Positions 45,580-56,679 of a stretch of DNA of 64,000 nucleotides are shown here, in pieces; the stretch's first letter is position 1; each line of letters begins with the position of its first letter. This DNA is from Adineta steineri. Taxonomy: Eukaryota > Rotifera > Eurotatoria > Adinetida > Adinetidae. The stretch covers positions 28,129-92,128 of the forward strand of contig CAJNOI010000276.1 in the NCBI GenBank assembly GCA_905250115.1, in the 5' to 3' direction. The translations under genes and the position numbers were made by a program. The notes beneath the pieces were generated by a model, which searched no databases, was not told where the DNA came from, and saw only the letters and a list, made by a program, of their open reading frames with translations.

Positions 45580-45972
45580 TTAAGAATAGTTCTGCGGATC
45601 AGTACGATTAAATAGATTCGACATAGCTGCACGTTGCTCTAGTTCATTTCTGTTTTCTGCTGTTGGTGTAGCTGATAATGAAAATGGTACTGGACTATAT
45701 TTTTTAAGCAATTGTACCAAATCAAGGCGTTGAATTTTTTCAAGACGTTCAATAAGATAATTGACATTATCAGCAGTAATTTTTCTTCGATCAAATAATG
45801 CTTCCCATATGTCAGTCATCGATGCTGAACCATCTTTAGCAACAGTATCGATAAGTCGACGTGGAGCATCTTCACAACCAATAAGAAACGAAAGTCTTTT
45901 ACGTTCATCATTAGTTAATTGTTGATCGATGTCAAGTAAAATTGCACGTAATCTAAAATTACTTCGTTCCAT
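45580..45972 (-). CDS. Stand-alone death-effector-domain protein
   Basis: 130 residues in one coding exon. Residues ~4-88 form a death effector domain: FRLRAILLDIDQQLTNDERKRLSFL, a helix 3-4 region, then SMTDIWEALFDRRKITADNVNYLIERL and a final helix IQRLDLVQLLKKY whose RLDLVQLL matches the RxDLL motif of FADD and caspase-8 DEDs. No caspase or death domain follows; the tail (LSATPTAENRNELEQRAAM) is short and polar. It may be an adaptor or decoy in DED filament signalling. The Met at 45972 is preceded directly by CTTTTTTTAAG, an acceptor-like site, and sits 111 bp after the RMC1 stop on the same strand. Confidence 0.82.
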   Translation of the reverse strand: MERSNFRLRAILLDIDQQLTNDERKRLSFLIGCEDAPRRLIDTVAKDGSASMTDIWEALFDRRKITADNVNYLIERLEKIQRLDLVQLLKKYSPVPFSLSATPTAENRNELEQRAAMSNLFNRTDPQNYS

Positions 45973-46083
45973 CTTAAAAAAAGAGAACAACAATGGAAAG
46001 AAAAAACATAATCGAGAACATAAATATCAATCACATAAATATGATCAAGAAGAAAATAAATAGAATGGAAAATATAAAATTAA

Positions 46084-49000
46084 TCATTGAATATTAGCAA
46101 CATCTGATTCTTGATTACGAAAATGTGAATTAAATAATGTTTTAAACATTTCAAGTTCATCTTTTTGTTCATTTGAATTTGTTGATTGAGCTAATGCACT
46201 TATTGTTGTTGTTCGTTGAAAATATTCTTCAAAAAATGTATAAACAGTAAAAAATAATATTTTCTGATTTGTTGTTGTTGTTGATGATGATAAAATTTCA
46301 TCAGATTTTATTGCTGCTTCTAAAAGTTTTCGTGCTAATGTTCGTGTTAATGGCAAATGATCGACACAAAAATGAAGTGCTTCAATTATATAATTATGTC
46401 CAAGAAGAATTTCAACAATTTCTTCGTTAGCATTTGTTAAACGTTTAAGCATATCAAGTGCTATTTGAGTTGTTGGTTGTTGTTTATTCGAAAGCGAAAG
46501 AAGCAAGCAAGCTAGAAAAAAAACAGCAAATTGATTCTTTAAGGACACAAAAAATTATTTTTACCTAATTGTAATGAATCTGTTAAAACTTGATATTGAA
46601 TTAATTGTTGTAATTGAAAAAATTGATTATTTTTTACAAGTAAATTAACAAGTAATTCATAAATAAAATATTGCACGGGAATATTATAATCAATTAATGA
46701 ACGAATATATTCAATAACAATACTTGTAGCAAATTTTAATGAATTTGTCTGATCTTGATCATCTAATGTTGTATCATTAGATGCAATCGATAATGAACGA
46801 TGATATGCTGTTGAATTTCCTATTGATGTTATTGATACAATGGTTGAAAATAATGAAAGTACTGAATATATATCGGATTGATCTAATAACGGACGATTTG
46901 GTGAATTTTCAATAAAAACACGATTTATACGATCAATCATTTCAATCCACCAATCAAGTACATTACTTGGACTTATATTTGATGTATTATTTGAATCAAT
47001 TTCAACGGGTGCAATTATATTTGTTAATAATGTTCGTAATAAAGTAAGTATTGATGCTTTACCATTTGCACGTCTTAATAAAATATCAATTAAAAGTAAA
47101 CGATCTGTTATAATATCAAGTAAATAATCTAAATTAATTAATAAATACCATAAACAACCCATTTTAACATCAATAATAACATTCGGTAGAAAAACAATCC
47201 AATTCGATGAATAAAGTTCAATTGTTGTTAATGTTGGTGATATCGATGATGAAAGTAATTGCCAATTAACATTAACTGGTTGTATTGAAAGTTGAGAAAG
47301 TAATGGTTCATGAATGGTTTGATAACCATCATATTGTGAAGTACATTTTTCTTCTATATCATAAATATATGTTGCTTTTGTTGGTTGATGATGTATTAAA
47401 ATAAGATTATCAACAACATTTAATGCACATTTACCATGTAAATTTAATCGTAATATATGACGTTTTTGTGCAGGTTTATGATCATCTTCTATTTGATAGA
47501 GTACGACTTCAACTGATCCTTGTCCAGCAACTCGAAATAATTGACGAATAACTAATAGATATGATTTTCCATAGACAGTTGCAAGCATACAATCACGTTC
47601 AGTAAGTTCATAACATCGTTTACTTGTTGACTGTGTTGATGAATTTGATGCTATAGAATTTGATCGTGTACTAGCTGTTGCTTGTGGTAAATCAACATCG
47701 AATTTAGGTAATTTAATTAATTGTTGTTGTTGGGTTTTATGAAATGAAAATGGTACTAATGAATTACCCGATGGTGAACCAGCTGATACAAGTAAAAGAT
47801 TCATTTCACGAAAAAATAATGGCCAATTTATATTTGGTATTGAATGATGTTTAAGTGGACGTAATGTACGTTTTTCTGAACTTAATAAATAATGTTCAAT
47901 AGATTGATCCGTTATGAAAACAATTTCTTTATCAGATAACCAATTAAAATCATATAATTTACTTGCTTTTGCTTTTGATAATTGTGAATATTCAATTGTA
48001 TCTGGTTGAAGTATTACAGCTGTGCTTGACATTGATGTACGTGGTGATAAAGGTGTTTGTGGTATAGGTGCAAAATTAAGAAATTCAACGGAATTTGAAT
48101 TACGTTTTATTGCTAATACGGATAGATCAGGATTGAATTTAATAGATTGTATAGCACCTTTATCTTCTAAACGAAATGAATAAGCTTGTTCATGACGATG
48201 ACCTTTGACAGTTACACCTAAAACAAAACAAAAGAAAATATATATTTATTTGTTTCAAACAATCTTTTTTTTTTCAATTTTCAAAAGAACAAGATTATGT
48301 ATTTGTATCATAATGAGAGCTTACAACAATTTCATCGTCATTAGAATAAACTGGTTTAATATGTGTTAACCAAATATCATCTATAACTTGTTCAATTGTT
48401 ATTTTTTCTAATTGTTTAGTAATTATCTTATTTTTTTCTCGTTTATTTTCAATAATTTTTTTTTCATTATTTATCAATGGAATACTCGTTCGATCAAATG
48501 ATGTTAAGACTTGTTCATTGAATGTATTTGTATAATGTTCAAATAACGGTAATGAAATTTCCGTTAGAAAACTTGTTGTTTGATAAATATAAAAATATTT
48601 TCCCGTATTAAACTGTACTTCATGAGAAAATTTTTCAAAACTATTTCCATAGAATAATATTTTCTTTAAATTCTCTTTATTCCAATTTGAATAAAGTAAA
48701 TTATTATGTATAGGTTTTGAACAAAATGGTATATAAATAAATGATGAACGATTTATTGTTTGATATGCTTGATTATTTTCAATTAAAATTTCATATTTTG
48801 AATATTTATTATCTAATCGAAGATAATCATATTCATCTTTTGTCCATATAGGATCATAAAGATAAATAGTTTGAATTTTATTTTGAAAAATTTCTTCAAT
48901 TAATTTTAATAATGCATATTGATATTGTGATGATATCGATTGACTTATATGTCCAAGACCATAACATAAGATATCAATTGATGTTAATTGACGATTAATC

Positions 49001-49398
49001 CATTGAAGAAAATAGTCATGAAATTGTAACCAAAAATAACTTGTACGAATAATATTTATTTTATTTTCAAGATTTTTTAATAATTGTTCTTGATTAAATG
49101 TTATTTGTTTTTCTATGTGTGTTGAATTATTCGATAAAACTCGACGATTTTGTTTTTTACGTCGAGTAAAACGAAAACTATCTGTATTTTCTTCTTGTTC
49201 ATATGACATACTTATCTGAAAAAAATGTTTTTGGAAAATTATTTTTATTTATTCCTTACCCATAGCGCCTGAACCACGAACACAAAATAATTGTTGATTA
49301 TCTTTGTCATAGAAAACACTTGTACCATTACTTATTGGTTCAAAAACAATTGGCTGAGATGTTAATTTAAGAAAATAACTAGACTGATTATTGAACAT
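46084..49398 (-). CDS. RMC1: RMC1 (regulator of MON1-CCZ1), host of a nested gene
   Basis: Exons complement(46084-46511, 46565-48217, 49260-49398), 739 residues. The N-terminus (PIVFEPISNGTSVFYD, QQLFCVRGSGAMG) joins across a 1042-nt intron to VTVKGHRHEQAYSFRLEDKGAIQ and continues as the beta-propeller: WLSDKEIVFITDQSIEHYLL, LKHHSIPNINW and LPKFDVDLP. The C-terminal Mic1 domain has IIDVKMGCLWYLLINLDYL, ACLLLSL, IALDMLKRLTNANEEIVEILL and FFTVYTFFEEYFQR. RMC1 is a subunit of the metazoan MON1-CCZ1 Rab7 exchange factor on endosomes and lysosomes. The first intron is about 20 times normal size because it carries an SRR1-like gene. A GTTTGTAG acceptor-like site abuts the ATG, 155 bp after the cornichon stop. 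Confidence 0.92.
48295..49209 (-). CDS. SRRD: SRR1-like protein, nested in RMC1 intron 1
   Basis: Single exon, 304 residues, same strand as its host. A basic N-terminus (RFTRRKKQNRR) precedes the SRR1-like domain: IDILCYGLGHISQSISSQYQ, IQTIYLYDPIWTKDEYDYL, SSFIYIPFCSKPIHNNLLYSNW and LKKILFYGNSFEKF, which follow the CYGxG, YDP, PHC and NSF landmarks of plant SRR1 and animal SRRD in order. The family is linked to circadian and heme-related functions; the biochemical role is unsettled. TTTTTTTCAG ends 6 nt before the ATG (acceptor AG at 49216-49217), only 44 nt after the RMC1 exon-1 donor. The nested mRNA could therefore use RMC1 exon 1, or a spliced leader, as its 5' end. An AATAAA lies in the intron after the stop. 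Confidence 0.84.
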   Translation of the reverse strand: MSYEQEENTDSFRFTRRKKQNRRVLSNNSTHIEKQITFNQEQLLKNLENKINIIRTSYFWLQFHDYFLQWINRQLTSIDILCYGLGHISQSISSQYQYALLKLIEEIFQNKIQTIYLYDPIWTKDEYDYLRLDNKYSKYEILIENNQAYQTINRSSFIYIPFCSKPIHNNLLYSNWNKENLKKILFYGNSFEKFSHEVQFNTGKYFYIYQTTSFLTEISLPLFEHYTNTFNEQVLTSFDRTSIPLINNEKKIIENKREKNKIITKQLEKITIEQVIDDIWLTHIKPVYSNDDEIVVSSHYDTNT

Positions 49399-49432
49399 CT
49401 ACAAACATCAATAGAAATATTTTAATCTATAG

Positions 49433-49452
49433 GTGTGTGTGTGTGTGTGTGT
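49433..49452. repeat. (GT)n microsatellite
   Basis: Ten GT units in the 155-bp spacer between the cornichon stop and the RMC1 start. Confidence 0.9.
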
Positions 49453-49553
49453 CTTTTTATTTTATAATAAAACATATAAACCGAGAACGAAAAAAAGAAG
49501 GAAAAGAATAAATGAAGTTCATTTTTAATGATTAAAAAAAGAATGTCATATAT

Positions 49554-50045
49554 TTAATCACGAATTAATTCAGCAATCATACCATAAAGATAATAAAAGA
49601 ATGTAATCATATAGAAACCGAGTTTAATCCAACCTTCACGTTGTGCAGAATTTAATGTATGAGCATTCATAATACTTGTTGGATCATAGATACCAAGTCC
49701 ACTCATAATTGAACGTGTACGAAATTTATTTATATGATATGCAATTAATGGCATATTAAAAAATAATGTTAACCATTCACCACCGAGTAGAAATAAAATA
49801 TTGATAAATATATGTGTACCATATTCAGGAATGATCAATGGATTTAATGATTTACATTGTTCAATTGGATTTTTATGATCATTTTTTAACTCATCAAATG
49901 CAATGATCTATGTATTTAGAAAAAAAAATAATGAAGTATTTCTAATAGAAAAATAAAAACTTACATGCCATATAGCAAAAAAGATAAGTAAAGCTGTAAG
50001 AATAAGTGCCGCTAGATAGGCAAAGGCAACAAATGTAAATGACAT
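49554..50045 (-). CDS. CNIH1: Cornichon family ER export receptor
   Basis: Exons complement(49554-49907, 49965-50045), 144 residues. It matches cornichon nearly throughout: MSFTFVAFAYLAALILTAL, FFAIWHIIAFDELK, NPIEQCKSLNPLIIPEY, EWLTLFFNMPLIAYHI, IMSGLGIYDPTSIMNA, and FYYLYGMIAELI. The family has three to four membrane helices. It recruits secretory cargo (TGF-alpha-like ligands, receptors) into COPII vesicles at the ER. It heads a compact minus-strand cluster with RMC1 and the DED gene, and is divergent from ERO1 across 404 bp, so two early-secretory-pathway genes may share a promoter region. Confidence 0.95.
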
Positions 50046-50449
50046 GTTTAATTTGTATACTTGTTCGTTAGAGATTTAATTGAGTAGGAAAAAAATGAAA
50101 ATGGACTTTAAACAAATAGAAAAAATAAAAGTGTCTGCGATTAAATATTAGTTTTTATTGGTTTATTTATAACGAATGAAATTCTAGCGCTATGATGAAT
50201 TTCAAGACGTATATATTTAATCTTGATTCGTTGTTAACAATGCCAAACTAATATGTCGTGAACAATAATGATTGGATAGTCTCATTTGTTCTATATTCAA
50301 TGTAGCATTACAAATTATTATCATATATGAATCAGAATTACAAAGTGACACGTCGTGTTACATGTTCTGTCTATTTAATATATATACACATGAATACAAC
50401 TAGAATTTATTAATTTATTCATTCAGATTTCTTTTTCTTCAGATACAAA
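50046..50449. promoter_or_regulatory. Shared upstream region of cornichon (-) and ERO1 (+)
   Basis: 404 bp between two divergent start codons. At about 50346-50360 it contains TGACACGTCGTGTTACA, a near-palindrome around ACGT that resembles XBP1/ATF6-type unfolded-protein-response elements, about 90 bp before the ERO1 ATG. A TATATATACA stretch follows near 50380. A CTTTTTCTTCAG acceptor-like site lies 7 nt before the ERO1 ATG. Confidence 0.4.
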
Positions 50450-51873
50450 ATGGCTTTAAAAATCTCGTTTTTATTTATTATTGTATTTATTGCTACTTAC
50501 TATGTAAGTATAGTTGTGACAGATGACGAATGTCAATTATCACGTAATAATGATATGGTTGATGATTGTGATTGTCGTATATCAGATTTAAATCAATTAA
50601 ATAATGAACGATTATATCCATTATTACAAAAGATTGTTAAAAAAAATTATTTTCGATTTTATCCTGTTAATCTTAAAAAGAAGTGTCAATTTTGGCCTGA
50701 TCATGGTCAGTGTTCACTTCGTACATGTGCAATACAATCATGTCCAACTGAAAAGCTACCTGAAACATTACGTGAAGCATTCAATAGTAATAAACATACT
50801 CAAGCAACAATGCCGAATAAACAAGATGATCATCCACAAGAACAATGTCCACCAGCTGATACAAATTCATCTCTTGGTTTAGTTAATAAAAATTTAAGTG
50901 CTGAACATAAACAAACTATCGAAAAATGGATGAAATTTGATGATATGCAATCAGAAAATTTTTGTGATGTTGATGATGAAACATCATTAGATTTAGAATA
51001 TATTGATTTATTACTCAATATTGAACGTTATACTGGTTATACAGGTGTATCACCGCAAACAATTTGGTCAGCAATTTATAATGAAAATTGTTTTTTTCTA
51101 CCTGATTCAAAAGCGTATTATAATCTAAGACAAAAACGTTTAAATGCAAATAAAATGTGTCTTGAAGGTCGAACATTTTATCGTCTTATCTCTGGTCTTC
51201 ATTCAAGTATAAGTATACATTTATGTGCACAATATTTTTTTCCTATAATTGGTGGTGGTTATTCACGTTCAGATGGACGATGGGGACCAAATCTTGATGA
51301 ATTTAAACATCGTTTTGATCCAGAAACAACTGGTAATGAAGGACCAGCATGGTTAAAAAATCTTTATTTTATTTATTTAATTGAATTACGTGCAATATAT
51401 AAAGCACGTGATTATTTACAAAGTCAAACATATTTTACTGGAAATCAAACTGATGATATACATACAAAAGAATTATTATCAGATAATTTATTCAAAGAAA
51501 TTGAACCTTTTGCTAATTATTTTAATGAAAATGATTTATTTAAAAATGAACAATTAAAAATTGAATTTAAAGAACATTTTCGTAATGTAAGTCGAATTAT
51601 GGATTGTGTTGGATGTGATAAATGTAAATTATGGGGAAAATTACAAATACAAGCATTAGGTAAAGTTAAATACAGAGAAGAAAAAACAAAGAATTTATTT
51701 TATATGTTTTTTTTTAAGGTACAACTTTGAAAATACTCTTTTCACAAAGTCCAATACAATTACAACGTTCGGAACTTGTTTCACTTATAAATGGTTTTAC
51801 ACAATTATCGACAAGCATCTATCGACTCGAGCATACATTCAAAACATGTCTCAGAAAGAATACGGAACTATAA
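50450..51873 (+). CDS. ERO1: ER oxidoreductin 1
   Basis: Exons 50450-51659 and 51719-51873; 454 residues. A signal peptide (MALKISFLFIIVFIATYYVS) is followed by CDCRISDLNQLNNERLYPLL, the FWPDHGQCSLRTCAIQSCP outer active site (CxxxxC shuttle pair), YIDLLLNIERYTGY, the FAD-contact segment TFYRLISGLHSSISIHLCAQY and the inner redox site CVGCDKC. The C-terminus GLTQL-like helix reads INGFTQLSTSIYRLE. Ero1 reoxidises protein disulfide isomerase in the ER lumen with FAD, giving H2O2. All motifs are intact. With QSOX at 6.6-9.3 kb the window codes both main secretory-pathway thiol oxidases. ERO1 is a classic unfolded-protein-response target, in line with the ACGT-cored element upstream. Confidence 0.95.
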
Positions 51874-52267
51874 ATATTTTTTTTCATTTTTTTTCCGACG
51901 GTGATAGACTCTGAATTGAGATTTATATATATAGATATATGCATGTATTTCTTGTTTTGCTATTTCCTCCTAGTCAGTCAAAAACTACCAAAACTATGGT
52001 GATTGCAATCAAAATTTAAAAAAAAAATCTATTTTTTTATATATAAAGGTACTCATTGTATTTATGTTCTTCATGTTTTATTTACCGTAGTTTTTATTAT
52101 CATTCCGATGATACTTCTGTTTTGTTGTCTTTGTTTTGTTTGTTTTTCTTTCTGTTGCTCTTTGTTACTTCAAAAACGCTATTTCAAAGTTCAAATGTCT
52201 TTTCTTTTCTTTTTTCTCTCAATCAAAACAAAAGGATACTCAACTTGACATATGTTATAGTTTTTAG
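51874..52267. other. Short intergenic region
   Basis: 394 bp between ERO1 and the TAB1-like gene, T-rich, ending in ATAGTTTTTAG directly at the next ATG. Open frames across it are low-complexity. Confidence 0.45.
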
Positions 52268-53845
52268 ATGGCTGCATCTTCTGCTGCTGCTGCTGCTGCT
52301 ACTCCTACAAATATTCGTACAACTTCAAGTAATCTTTCAAATTTTATCCCATGTCAACATACATTTGTAGCAACAAGAACTAAACAAGATCCTTCTTCTT
52401 CTAATAATGAAAATACTGTAGAAAATAGTTCTCAACGTGCAACTGTACCACGTGTATGTCGTCTACGAACAAATGATAATGCAATGGCTATTTATGCACT
52501 TGTTGATCCAATTGGTACAAGTATGCTTGCATCAGATGTTTGTGTTAATATGTTAGTAGAACAATTAAGTAAAGTATCATTCGATGATGATACTTATAAA
52601 GAAAAAATAAATGATATTATGCAAAATGTTTCTTATGAAATTGAAAATCGTTTATTACAAATGACGTTTGATCATGCAGAAGAAAAAATAACATCGGCAC
52701 CTTCAAGTGTCAGTGCAGCTGAAAAGCTTTTACCTTCATTGGATGAAGCAGAATCTGGTGCATTTTTATTTGCAACCACGGTTACACAATCGTATATGTA
52801 TCTTGCATACGTTGGTTTGTATGTTCATTTTAAAGATTATTTTCTATGTGATTTTTTTATTAGGAACTATTCGAGCTTTTCTTATATCAAATAATAATGG
52901 TGATTTGATTATAGATGAGGAGCGTCCACAATATTTTCATACAGGTTCATTACATACAATTGATAATGAGGACGAATGTCGTCGATTAAAAAATCTTGAT
53001 GTTGATGTTAATCAAGTGAAACATGAAGGTTTTGATAAAAACCATTCAAAATTTACTCGATGTATTGGGTAAAAACTATCTTTATATTTAATATGTACAC
53101 ATATATGGTGTTATTTTATAGAAAATTATCTGAAAAATTACTATCATCAGCAGCATCAGCTAATGATGTTAATGAAGCACGATGTAATCCATTAATATGT
53201 GAACCAAAAGTTTCTAAATTTAAACTTCTTCCAACAGATTATGCATTTGTTCTGATGACGGATAAATTCTATAAGATGTATTTAAAAACCCGTATTCCTG
53301 AAAATGAAATTCCATCAGATTTTATTCGTCTTTTTCGTGAATCAATAAAATCACCTGATCCAGCTGAATATATTCTTCGTACGGTTGAACAAAGTTTTCA
53401 ATCAGAAAATAATTCTGCAAATGATGATAGTGATATGCAAGATATGGGTTTAATTATTCATTTTTTTCATCAACCAAAAAATGCAACACAATCTTCGACA
53501 TCATTATCAGTTAAACCGAATCATATTCGACGTGTATTTAACGGTGAAGTAACAGTTGATGAAGTAAGAAAATTTATTAATAAAAACAATGAAATACAAG
53601 AAAAACGTGAAAAAAATCGTAATTCATCAACAAATTATGGACATCAACGTGAGGTGCAATCACATAGTAATTCGATTGAACCATTTGTACGATTTGATGT
53701 TTATGAAAAATTATTAAAAGATAATGAAGAATTACATCAAGCAAATGATTTAATAACTGAACTTCTTTATACACAATCAACATCAATGATTGATGAAAAA
53801 TTAACTGAGTTTCTTCGAGAACATCCATCTTTAAAATGTGATTAA
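52268..53845 (+). CDS. TAB1: TAB1-like PP2C-fold pseudophosphatase
   Basis: Exons 52268-52814, 52864-53068 and 53122-53845; 491 residues. A PP2C-like fold is visible: IYALVDPIG in place of VxDGHGG, GAFLFATTVTQSYMYLAYVGTIRAFLI, then NEDECRRLKNL, ICEPKVSKFKLLPTDYAFVLMTDKFYKMYLK where an active enzyme has DGLWD, and LIIHFFHQP for the final strand. The metal-binding Asp residues are absent, as in TAB1. Near the C-terminus (~436-450) IEPFVRFDVYEKLL matches the TAK1-binding helix of TAB1 (PYVDFAEFYRLW). TAB1 activates TAK1 in TGF-beta, IL-1 and IMD-type signalling. The ATG follows a TTTTTAG acceptor-like site directly. The Ala/Ser/Thr-rich N-terminus is likely disordered. Confidence 0.8.
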
Positions 53846-53967
53846 ACACATTTTGTAAAATAGAATTGTTTTTTTTTGTTTTAATATTTTTCTTATTTTA
53901 AATGTATCTAACAGATATTATATTCATTTCTTTTATTTCAGATGTATTTAACATCTCATAATAGAAT
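53846..53967 (+). promoter_or_regulatory. 122-bp spacer with acceptor-like polypyrimidine site
   Basis: The spacer between the TAB1-like stop and the DGK start ends in a T-rich tract and TTTATTTCAG, with 26 nt between this AG and the DGK ATG. It looks like an intercistronic trans-splice acceptor more than a promoter. Confidence 0.45.
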
Positions 53968-56060
53968 ATGCGTGTACAAGTATTAACAGATAGTTATTGG
54001 TCTATTGGAATATTTTGCTCAATTGTAACTGGTTTCATTGTTATAGTTTCTTGTTTAACAAAACGCCGTCGACGATATTTTCATCAACATCGTCTTGTTG
54101 ACGACGTTCATCATTTATGGCCATTTGATGAGTATATTATACAACCATCTTTATGTAGTGTTTGTTCATCAACTTTAATAAGTGGTTTTCATTGTTCATC
54201 ATGTGGAATTTATTTACACGAACGTTGTGTACGTCCTGCTCGACGTCTTTTTCATTGTAAACATATGACAAGTACACAGCAAGAATTTCAACATCAATGG
54301 ACACGTGGTAATTTACCATTAGATTCTGAATGTACTATTTGTCACCGACCATGTGGAGCTGAACCAAGATTATGTGATTATCGATGTATATGGTGTCAAC
54401 GTATTGTACACGATTCATGTATGAGAGCATTACCAACAGAATGTGATCTAGGTGAATTTCGACAAATAATTATACCTGTAAATATTTTGAGTGTACTTTT
54501 TCAATATATATCTATGTACTTTTTTTTGTCTTAGCCAAATGCTGTTGTTTCACGTACTGGAAATAGAAAAATTGTTGGATATGCTCATTCAGTTGTTGAA
54601 CGTATTCTACCATGTGATATCCATGCTTGGCGCCCATTGCTGGTTATTGGTAATCGAAAATCAGGTGGAGCTAATACTGATCTAGTCTTAAATTCATTTC
54701 GAACTTATTTAAATTCAGTACAAGTAAATTAATTTTTATGATTTAGTGTTTTTTTGTACACCAATTGATTATATATTATTTAGGTTATTGATATATCAAC
54801 AATTACACCTGTTACAATCCTTGAATGGTGTAATTCACTTCCTGATATTGGCTTTTATATTCTTGTTTGTGGTGGAGATGGAACTGTTAACTGGATTTTA
54901 GAAACTATTGAAAACACAACATCAGGAGTATGTATTTAGATTTTTATTTAAAAAACAACTAATTACTATTTTTCTATCAGATAAAACCTGCTGTTGGTAT
55001 TCTTCCAATGGGTACAGGCAATGATTTAGCTCGTATTTTACAATGGGGTAATGGAGAAGATTCTGCTGTTGATGTTGGAATTTATTTAAAGAAATTAATG
55101 GCTGCTAAAGTTGTTGCTCTTGATCGGTAAGATTTGATTTCTATTTATTAATAATTCTTTACAATATTCTCTTTCATTCAGATGGTCAGTAGATATTAGT
55201 GCTACTGCTCGACATTTTGGTGTGGCATCAGCTAGTGCACGTGTATGTATTAGTTAAATATTCTTATATATTTCTATTAAATATTTAATTATTTTCTTTT
55301 TAGAATATGCGTATGTCGAATTATTTTTCAGTTGGTTGTGATGCATTAGTGACATTAAATTTTCATCGTCGCCGTGAGAAAATACCAGAATTTTTTGCAA
55401 GTCGTTTTGTTAATAAATTACATTATTTTCATTATGGAACAGTTGATACATTTTTGAGTATGTTCTTTTCTTTGCCATATATATGCATTTATCTTTGTTG
55501 TTATAGAGGAATGTAAAGATTTACAAAACAATGTTATAGTAAGTTGTTGTAGATTTTTATGATTAAAAAAGATTTATAATTCTATTTTAGCTTGAAATGG
55601 ATGGACGAATTATTGAAAATCTTCCAGCATTAGAAGGCATTTGTATATTGAATATTCCATCGTGGGGTGCAGGTGTGCGTGTATGGGGTGCAGGAGAAGA
55701 TATTCCAGTTCAAAAGTAAATTAAAAAGAAGACTTTAAATAATTAAATTCTATGAATAAATTATCGTTTAGAATTGATGATGGTTTTGTTGAGGTGTTTG
55801 GAATTTATAGTTCATTTCATATAGCTCAGATGCAAGTTGGTCTTGCTGATCCGTATCGTATAGGACAAGCTCGTCGCGTTAAAGTAATTTCTATTATTCT
55901 TCTAAAATAATATTTTTAATTCATATTATTTATTTAGTTGACAATCAAACGTCGTTTTCCTTGTCAATGTGATGGAGAACCATTTGAAGAAGGTCCATGT
56001 TTTGTAGACATTCAACATTTTTCTCAAGCCAAAATGTTAATGAATATTTTCGACACTTAA
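53968..56060 (+). CDS. DGKE: Diacylglycerol kinase, epsilon type
   Basis: Ten exons: 53968-54477, 54535-54723, 54784-54927, 54981-55126, 55182-55242, 55304-55457, 55507-55538, 55591-55715, 55772-55883, 55938-56060; 531 residues. An N-terminal membrane helix (~10-31, followed by KRRRR) precedes two C1 zinc-finger domains ([45 protein letters not shown]), the catalytic domain ([26 protein letters not shown] with the ATP-binding [19 protein letters not shown]) and the accessory domain ([40 protein letters not shown]). One membrane anchor, two C1 domains and no PH, EF or ankyrin repeats fit the epsilon class. It phosphorylates diacylglycerol to phosphatidic acid. All phases agree, including a 32-nt exon. 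Confidence 0.94.
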
Positions 56061-56679
56061 TTCGATCAAAACTAGACAATCTCTCTACGACAATGATTTT
56101 TTTTATAAATCGTTCCGGTGATACATTCTATTTTGTATTACTATACATCTTACAAATTGGAATTTTTTAAAAAAAAAGAAGTAGTCTGATTCTTCACTAT
56201 TTTCTCTGTTATCAGATAGTTCTATATATTTGTGTGTTTAACTATTGTTTGTGTGTACCTTTAAAGTAATCAAGAATTTTATCTCCATGGATTTTGTTTG
56301 CGTTTTTTTTTTCTAAGTATTGACATTTTCGTTCGTATTTTTTTTTGTGCTTTTCTTTTATCGCAAAATAATACAGTGAATAATTTCTGTAGTATGATGT
56401 GGAAATAAAGAATAGCTGTATGTAAAAATTATTTCGTTCTTGCGGTCTGACGAAAAAAAAATGGCATTGATAAGAAATTAAAGCAAATAGATTTCGACGC
56501 GTCAAAAAAAAGAAAAACGAAAGAGTAATACTTAGTAGTGTTATTCTGATGACATTTACTAAAATGTAATATGCCTTGCAATAGAAGTACCAAGTAAATA
56601 TTTGTTTTTCGAAAAAGAAAAAAAAGAGAAAGAAAGTCGAATCAGTATTTGATTTTAAGTTTTGATTAAACATAAGAAA
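56061..56679. other. Intergenic, no gene seen
   Basis: About 620 bp of T-rich then A-rich sequence. A minus-strand open frame (56242-56739) is a low-complexity translation that overlaps the first exon of the SLC17-type gene and is not called. Confidence 0.45.
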
